A program made the translations under genes and the position numbers. A stretch of 64,000 bases of DNA, from NCBI RefSeq assembly GCF_029351045.1, contig NZ_JARKIN010000001.1, forward strand, positions 5,983,001 to 6,047,000, read 5' to 3'. The notes under the pieces were generated by a model. It was not told the origin of the DNA. It did no database searches and saw nothing but the letters and a program-made list of their open reading frames with translations. Below, in pieces: positions 59,407 to 64,000 of this stretch; the first letter of the stretch is position 1; each line of letters begins with the position of its first letter. The stretch is from Streptomyces sp. WMMB303. Its GTDB lineage: Bacteria; Actinomycetota; Actinomycetes; Streptomycetales; Streptomycetaceae.

Positions 59407-61047
59407 TCAGTCCACCTTGTCGACCAGCTTCACGAAGTCGTCCCAGGAGCGTTCGGGCTGCTGCGGGTCCCACAGCTTCTGGGCCGTCGCGGCGAGCGGC
59501 AGCCGGATCCCGCGGGCGACCTGTCCGGTGGTCTGCGCGTCGGCGAGGTCGCCCCAGACGGCGAACCGGCCGCCGAGGATGCGGTCCCGCCCGGCCCACT
59601 TGTCCGGCACCGGCTCGGCGCCGCGCACCACGGCGGGGGTCCACTCCTCGTAGATGCGCCGGCCGGTCGGGTAGGTGAAGTTGTTGGGCTGGCCGAGGAC
59701 GTAGTACAGGTACTCGTCGTTGAGGTTGACGACCTTCCAGCCCTCCTTCAGGTACTCGGACGGCTCCCGCTCGCCCGCTTCCCGTCCGGTCCAGTAGGCG
59801 ACCTCGCGGGGCTTGTTCGGCTTGACGACGCCGCCGCGGTGCATGCCGTCGTTCCACACCTGCGGAATCTTGCCCTGCTTGTCCAGGGTCGCGGCGCGGT
59901 CGTTGAGCCAGGCGGTCGCCAGGTCCTGGACGGTGGCCTGGTCCCCGAACTCCTCCCGTGCCTTCTTCGCGAGCCCGGGGTAGGTCTGCTCCGGGTTCTC
60001 CGCCATCAGTGCCTGGTACTCGTCACCGCCCGCGTGCGCCCACTTGCCGGGGAACAGATCGGCGAACTCGACCAGCAGTTCGTCGACGAGTTTGGCGGCG
60101 GCGGGCTTGCTGATGTCGATCGCGCCCCGCGGGGTGGCGCCCGAGGCGCTGCGCAGTTGCAGGTCGGGGTGGGCCTTCAGGACGGCGCCGAGGTGGCCGG
60201 GCGAGTCGATCTCGGGGATGACGGTGATGTGCCGGGAGGCGGCGAGGTCGACGATGCCGCGGACCTGCGCCTTGGTCAGGTGGGGGTCGGAGACGATCTC
60301 GGGGTGGGTGTCGCTCTCGATGCGGAACGCCTGGTCGTCGGAGAGGTGGAGCTGGAGCTGGTTGAGTTTGAGGTCGCCCATCTCGCGGATCCGGGCCTCG
60401 ATCCAGTCGGCGCTGAAGTTCTTGCGTGCGATGTCCAGGGAGAAGCCGCGCTGCGGGCGGTCGGGGGCGTCGGCGACGGTGCCCTCGGCGAAGCGGCCTT
60501 GGGCCCGCCAGGTCTGGAGGAGGGTGCGGGTGCCGTAGAAGACTCCGGCGTCGCCGCCTCCGGTGATGGTGATCTTGCCGTCCTCGCTGACCAGCCGGTA
60601 GCTCTCGGGGCCGCCGTTCACCTTGCCGCCGGGGGACTTCCCGCCGTCCTCGCCGCGCTTGAGCTCGATGTCGCCGGTGTGGGACGGCCCCTTGGCGACC
60701 GGCACCTTCAGCTCGTCGGCGAGCAGCTTCGCCTCGTCGCGGAGCGAGTCGGCACCGGGGACGACCCTGGTGCGGTCCGTGCGCTGCCAGCCCGGACCCC
60801 GTACGGCCTTCCACTGGCGCACCGAGGGCACGGCCGAGGGTGCGGGGCCGAGCCGGTCGGGGCCCTTGGGCGGCTGCGCCGATCCGCTTCCGGAGGCGGA
60901 GGGGGAGTCGTTGCCCCCGCCGCCGTCACCGCCGCAGGCGGTCAGGCCGAGCAGGCTGACGGCGAGGGTGAGTGCCAGCGGCGCGCCGGTGCGGCGGAGC
61001 GCCCCGGTGGCAGTCCGTCGCGACTTCTTCGACCAGTTTCGTCCCAT
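59407..61047 (-). CDS. GH20 beta-N-acetylhexosaminidase, lipoprotein
   Basis: 546 residues. The signal peptide ends in the lipobox SLLGLTACGG (cysteine near 38), followed by a Gly/Ser linker. A GH20b-type N domain (about 75-185) precedes the TIM barrel with ARKNFSADWIEARIREMGDLKLNQLQLHLSDDQAFR, VIPEIDSPGHLGAV and the catalytic pair in KWAHAGGDEYQAL. A late tryptophan-rich loop (GRFAVWGDL) lines the sugar site. It releases GlcNAc from chitin or wall fragments outside the membrane. Family length is normal. Confidence 0.93.
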   Translation of the reverse strand: MGRNWSKKSRRTATGALRRTGAPLALTLAVSLLGLTACGGDGGGGNDSPSASGSGSAQPPKGPDRLGPAPSAVPSVRQWKAVRGPGWQRTDRTRVVPGADSLRDEAKLLADELKVPVAKGPSHTGDIELKRGEDGGKSPGGKVNGGPESYRLVSEDGKITITGGGDAGVFYGTRTLLQTWRAQGRFAEGTVADAPDRPQRGFSLDIARKNFSADWIEARIREMGDLKLNQLQLHLSDDQAFRIESDTHPEIVSDPHLTKAQVRGIVDLAASRHITVIPEIDSPGHLGAVLKAHPDLQLRSASGATPRGAIDISKPAAAKLVDELLVEFADLFPGKWAHAGGDEYQALMAENPEQTYPGLAKKAREEFGDQATVQDLATAWLNDRAATLDKQGKIPQVWNDGMHRGGVVKPNKPREVAYWTGREAGEREPSEYLKEGWKVVNLNDEYLYYVLGQPNNFTYPTGRRIYEEWTPAVVRGAEPVPDKWAGRDRILGGRFAVWGDLADAQTTGQVARGIRLPLAATAQKLWDPQQPERSWDDFVKLVDKVD

Positions 61048-61209
61048 ACGGATACGGTATTTCCCCTTCCCAACCCTTCCCCGTCAGCTATGCGTGCCCG
61101 CGCGTTCCCTTACGGGTGAAAAACGCGACTCGGACGGCCGATCTTGCCTGGTCGCCACTACCGTGGCGCATCCGGGTCCACATCCGGATCCTTCGGACTT
61201 ACGGAGCGC

Positions 61210-61725
61210 ATGACCCTTCCCATCTCTCCCCGCCCGGGGACGCGGACACCTCTGGACCGGTTCAACAGCGCACCCCTCGCGACGGTCGAGCCGCTGCTGC
61301 TGCGCTGCTGCGGTAGCCGGCGCTGGGCGCGCCGGCTCGTGGCGCACCGGCCCTACCCGGACGTGGCGGCACTGCTGGCGGCGGCCGACGAGGCGAGCTA
61401 CGACCTCACCCCGGCCGATCTGCGGGAGGCGCTGGTCTGCGAGTCGGCCGCGCACCCCCTGGAGAGTGAGCCGCAACCGGGCGTACTCGCCGCGCACACG
61501 GCCCTGCGGGCGGCGCACGGCGCGTACGAGCGGAAATTCGGACACGCGTTCCTGTACTGCCTGGACGGGTTCGCCGCCGAGGAGCGACTGGACCAGGTGC
61601 TGGCGGGGATCAGGTTGCGGTTGGAGAACGATGCCGACGAGGAGTGGGCGGTCACCGCGGAGGAGCTGCGGCGGCTGGCGCGCGGGCGGCTCGGCCGGCT
61701 GGCGGCACCCCGACCGGCGGACTGA
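61210..61725 (+). CDS. OHCU decarboxylase (urate pathway)
   Basis: 171 residues, normal family length. Characteristic sequence LDRFNSAPLATVEPLLLRCCGSRRWARRLVAHRPYPDVAALLAAADEA with the catalytic histidine in VAHRPYPD, and KFGHAFLYCLDG further on. It converts 2-oxo-4-hydroxy-4-carboxy-5-ureidoimidazoline to S-allantoin. No other urate gene is adjacent. Convergent with nothing; the sdh operon follows after 200 bases. It adds a purine-breakdown step to the region. Confidence 0.88.
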   Translation: MTLPISPRPGTRTPLDRFNSAPLATVEPLLLRCCGSRRWARRLVAHRPYPDVAALLAAADEASYDLTPADLREALVCESAAHPLESEPQPGVLAAHTALRAAHGAYERKFGHAFLYCLDGFAAEERLDQVLAGIRLRLENDADEEWAVTAEELRRLARGRLGRLAAPRPAD

Positions 61726-61929
61726 GCCCCGCCGCGGGGCCTGCGGTGTGTCGCCGCTCACACCGCGGATAGGCCGTCCGTGCCTGATTGATCACACCTG
61801 CACACCCCTGGGCGAACGTGCCGACAACCCGTCGCTACGATGACCGAGGCCGGTGGACCGTACCCGGCCGGGCCCGCCCGACCTACCGAAGCCGGCAGGC
61901 CCCAATATCCGCTCCCGGAGGGTTTATCC

Positions 61930-62310
61930 GTGCCGGCTGGAACGCTGTACCGCGGCCGGGAAGGAATGTGGTCCTGGGTGGCTCACCGAGTCACCGGCGT
62001 CCTCATCTTCTTCTTCCTGTTCGTGCACGTCCTCGACACCGCGCTCGTCCGCGTCTCGCCCGAGGCGTACGACGACACTGTCGCGATCTACAAGACTCCG
62101 CTCGTCAACCTGATGGAATACGGCCTGGTGGCCGCCATCCTCTTCCACGCGCTGAACGGCCTGCGGGTCATCGCCGTGGACTTCTGGTCGAAGGGCGCGA
62201 GGTACCAGAAGCAGATGCTGTGGACCGTGCTGGGCGTGTGGTTCGTCCTCATGGCCGGTGCCTTCTACCCGGTCCTGCAGCACACGCTGCGCGAGCTGTT
62301 CGGGAGCTGA
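61930..62310 (+). CDS. sdhC: Succinate dehydrogenase cytochrome b subunit
   Basis: 126 residues from GTG 61930, with GGAGGG seven bases upstream; the open frame extends to 61840. Three membrane helices, with the heme histidine motif in MWSWVAHRVTGVLIFFFLFVHVLDTALV and ILFHALNGLRVIAVD. It anchors the enzyme and binds heme b and menaquinone. First gene of sdhC-D-A(-B). Confidence 0.94.
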   Translation: MPAGTLYRGREGMWSWVAHRVTGVLIFFFLFVHVLDTALVRVSPEAYDDTVAIYKTPLVNLMEYGLVAAILFHALNGLRVIAVDFWSKGARYQKQMLWTVLGVWFVLMAGAFYPVLQHTLRELFGS

Positions 62311-62316
62311 TCCGTG

Positions 62317-62814
62317 ATGTCGACGACCGAGACGACCGAGGCCGCCAGGAACGACGGCGCGGACGAGCCCACCGACAGCGTCACGCTGTACGACGTGGAC
62401 CACCCCGCCCCCGTCATCGAACCGCCGCGCAAGCGGACCGCGAAGACGCCCAAGGCGTCCCGCGGCAATTTCGAGATGCAGACATGGCTGTTCATGCGGC
62501 TGTCGGGCATCGTGCTGGTGGTGCTCGTCCTGGGCCACCTGCTGATCCAACTGGTGCTGGACGGCGGCGTCAGCAAGATCGGCTTCGCGTTCGTCGCGGG
62601 CCGCTGGGCCTCGCCGTTCTGGCAGGTGTGGGACCTGACGATGCTGTGGCTGGCGATGCTGCACGGCGCCAACGGGCTGCGCACGGTGATCAACGACTAC
62701 GCCGAGCGCGACAACACCCGCTTCTGGCTGAAGATGCTGCTCTACACGGCCACCGTCTTCACCGTCCTGCTGGGCACGCTGGTGATCTTCACCTTCGACC
62801 CGAACATCCGCTGA
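62317..62814 (+). CDS. sdhD: Succinate dehydrogenase hydrophobic anchor subunit
   Basis: 165 residues from ATG 62317 (GTG 62314 possible), 6 bases after sdhC. A soluble N terminus of about 60 residues, then three helices with FEMQTWLFMRLSGIVLVVLVLGHLLIQLV and LAMLHGANGLRTVINDY. Completes the quinone and heme site with SdhC. Confidence 0.94.
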   Translation: MSTTETTEAARNDGADEPTDSVTLYDVDHPAPVIEPPRKRTAKTPKASRGNFEMQTWLFMRLSGIVLVVLVLGHLLIQLVLDGGVSKIGFAFVAGRWASPFWQVWDLTMLWLAMLHGANGLRTVINDYAERDNTRFWLKMLLYTATVFTVLLGTLVIFTFDPNIR

Positions 62815-62845
62815 CGTACCGGGGCTGAAGGCTGAGGTTTTCCCG

Positions 62846-64000
62846 ATGAACAACGTCAAGATCCACAAGTACGACACCGTCATCGTCGGCGCGGGCGGCG
62901 CCGGTATGCGCGCGGCCATCGAGTCCACCAAGCGCAGCCGCACCGCGGTGCTGACCAAGCTCTACCCCACCCGCTCCCACACCGGCGCGGCGCAGGGCGG
63001 CATGGCCGCCGCCCTCGCCAACGTCGAGGAGGACAACTGGGAGTGGCACACCTTCGACACGATCAAGGGCGGCGACTACCTGGTCGACCAGGACGCCGCC
63101 GAGATCCTGGCGAAGGAGGCCATCGACTCCGTCCTCGACCTGGAGAAGATGGGCCTGCCCTTCAACCGCACCCCGGACGGCACCATCGACCAGCGGCGGT
63201 TCGGCGGGCACTCGCGCAACCACGGCGAAGCCCCGGTGCGCCGCTCCTGCTACGCCGCGGACCGCACCGGCCACATGATCCTCCAGACGCTGTACCAGAA
63301 CTGCGTCAAGGAGGGTGTGGAGTTCTTCAACGAGTTCTACGTCCTGGACCTGCTCCTCAACGACGTGGACGGCATCCGCAGGACCGCCGGAGTCGTCGCC
63401 TACGACCTGGCCACCGGTGACGTGCACGTCTTCCGCGCCAAGTCCGTGGTCTTCGCCTCCGGCGGCAACGGCAAGTTCTTCAAGGTCACCTCCAACGCGC
63501 ACACCCTGACCGGCGACGGCCAGGCCGCCGCGTTCCGGCGCGGGCTGCCGCTGGAGGACATGGAGTTCTTCCAGTTCCACCCGACCGGCATCTGGAAGAT
63601 GGGCATCCTGCTCACCGAGGGCGCCCGCGGCGAGGGCGGCATCCTGCGGAACAAGGACGGTGAGCGCTTCATGGAGAAGTACGCGCCCGTCATGAAGGAC
63701 CTCGCCTCGCGTGACGTCGTCTCCCGCGCGATCTACACCGAGATCCGCGAGGGCCGCGGCTGCGGTGCCGACAAGGACCACGTCTACCTGGACCTCACGC
63801 ACCTGCCGCCGGAGCAGCTCGACGCCAAGCTGCCCGACATCACCGAGTTCGCGCGCACCTACCTGGGCATCGAGCCCTACACCGACCCGGTGCCGATCCA
63901 GCCGACCGCGCACTACGCGATGGGCGGCATCCCGACCAACGTGCGGGGTGAGGTGCTGGCGGACAACAGCACCCCCATCCCCGGCCTGTACGCGGCCGGC
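62846..64000 (+). CDS. sdhA: Succinate dehydrogenase flavoprotein subunit, 5' part
   Basis: The first 385 codons; the gene runs off the window end, still open. The FAD site DTVIVGAGGAGMRAAIES and the covalent-flavin histidine in RSHTGAAQGGMAAAL are present, as are the substrate-site residues in HPTGIWKMGILLTEGARGEGG and the catalytic arginine region SRDVVSRAIYTEI. It oxidises succinate to fumarate. It starts 31 bases after sdhD; sdhB is expected beyond the window. Confidence 0.97.
   Translation, partial: MNNVKIHKYDTVIVGAGGAGMRAAIESTKRSRTAVLTKLYPTRSHTGAAQGGMAAALANVEEDNWEWHTFDTIKGGDYLVDQDAAEILAKEAIDSVLDLEKMGLPFNRTPDGTIDQRRFGGHSRNHGEAPVRRSCYAADRTGHMILQTLYQNCVKEGVEFFNEFYVLDLLLNDVDGIRRTAGVVAYDLATGDVHVFRAKSVVFASGGNGKFFKVTSNAHTLTGDGQAAAFRRGLPLEDMEFFQFHPTGIWKMGILLTEGARGEGGILRNKDGERFMEKYAPVMKDLASRDVVSRAIYTEIREGRGCGADKDHVYLDLTHLPPEQLDAKLPDITEFARTYLGIEPYTDPVPIQPTAHYAMGGIPTNVRGEVLADNSTPIPGLYAAG

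Overview
The window is about 73% G+C with strong third-position GC bias, GTG/TTG starts and Streptomyces-type gene families (AfsQ1/AfsQ2/SigQ, S-(hydroxymethyl)mycothiol dehydrogenase, XRE-DUF5753/DUF397 pairs, PspC, teichulosonic-acid-type genes next to sdhCDA). I read it as a Streptomyces chromosome, arranged much like the S. coelicolor region from sdh to the afsQ locus, with accessory insertions. It is not S. coelicolor itself: a lanthipeptide locus and a lone NRPS are present. There are no rRNA, tRNA, CRISPR or intact insertion sequences that I can see.

Layout. 1-8043: tail of a phospho-sugar mutase, a PH-domain membrane protein, a two-gene class IV lanthipeptide locus (precursor 4233-4391, synthetase 1198-3990), then deoC and two aldehyde dehydrogenase genes, the second lacking its catalytic domain. 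8247-12889: HxlR regulator facing an aminotransferase across two matched dyads, a mycothiol-dependent formaldehyde detoxification pair, and a uridine-kinase-like gene. 13085-17363: sigQ facing afsQ1-afsQ2-lipoprotein across a perfect AfsQ1 box. 17580-25121: VanZ, PspC, a secreted protein, adenosine deaminase, a hydrolase, a methyltransferase-LysR operon and an MFS exporter. 25400-34265: accessory region with a lone C-A-T-TE NRPS, a DUF6461 protein, a frameshifted pseudogene, a WhiJ/AbaA-like cluster with a partial tandem duplication, and AT-richer orphan genes. 34366-41671: nucleoside ABC importer plus cytidine deaminase and thymidine phosphorylase in one operon. 42166-43494: M20 amidohydrolase. 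43701-51976: acidic-sugar (sialic/Kdn-type) wall polymer genes. 52023-61725: VOC protein, amidase, L,D-transpeptidase, ECF sigma factor with membrane partner, tandem SUKH protein, GH20 hexosaminidase, OHCU decarboxylase. 61930-64000: sdhC, sdhD and the start of sdhA.

How the parts work together. The main theme is nucleoside scavenging: import (BMP lipoprotein, ATPase, two permeases), deamination (add, cdd), phosphorolysis (deoA), mutase, deoC and aldehyde oxidation. Three separate transcription units of this pathway (deoC, add, bmp) carry the same palindrome, CTACGCGCGTAG or a near copy, just upstream. This looks like a dispersed regulon under one unidentified repressor, and is the strongest non-obvious signal here. 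Other notable signals are the orphan class IV lanthipeptide with a Cys-Cys-Gly zinc motif, the lone NRPS, a SAF-less NeuB with a NeuA-phosphatase fusion, and the paired HxlR operators 21 bp apart.

Start sites were chosen by ribosome-binding sequence, overlap with neighbours and family length. No database search was run, so family names rest on motif recognition.
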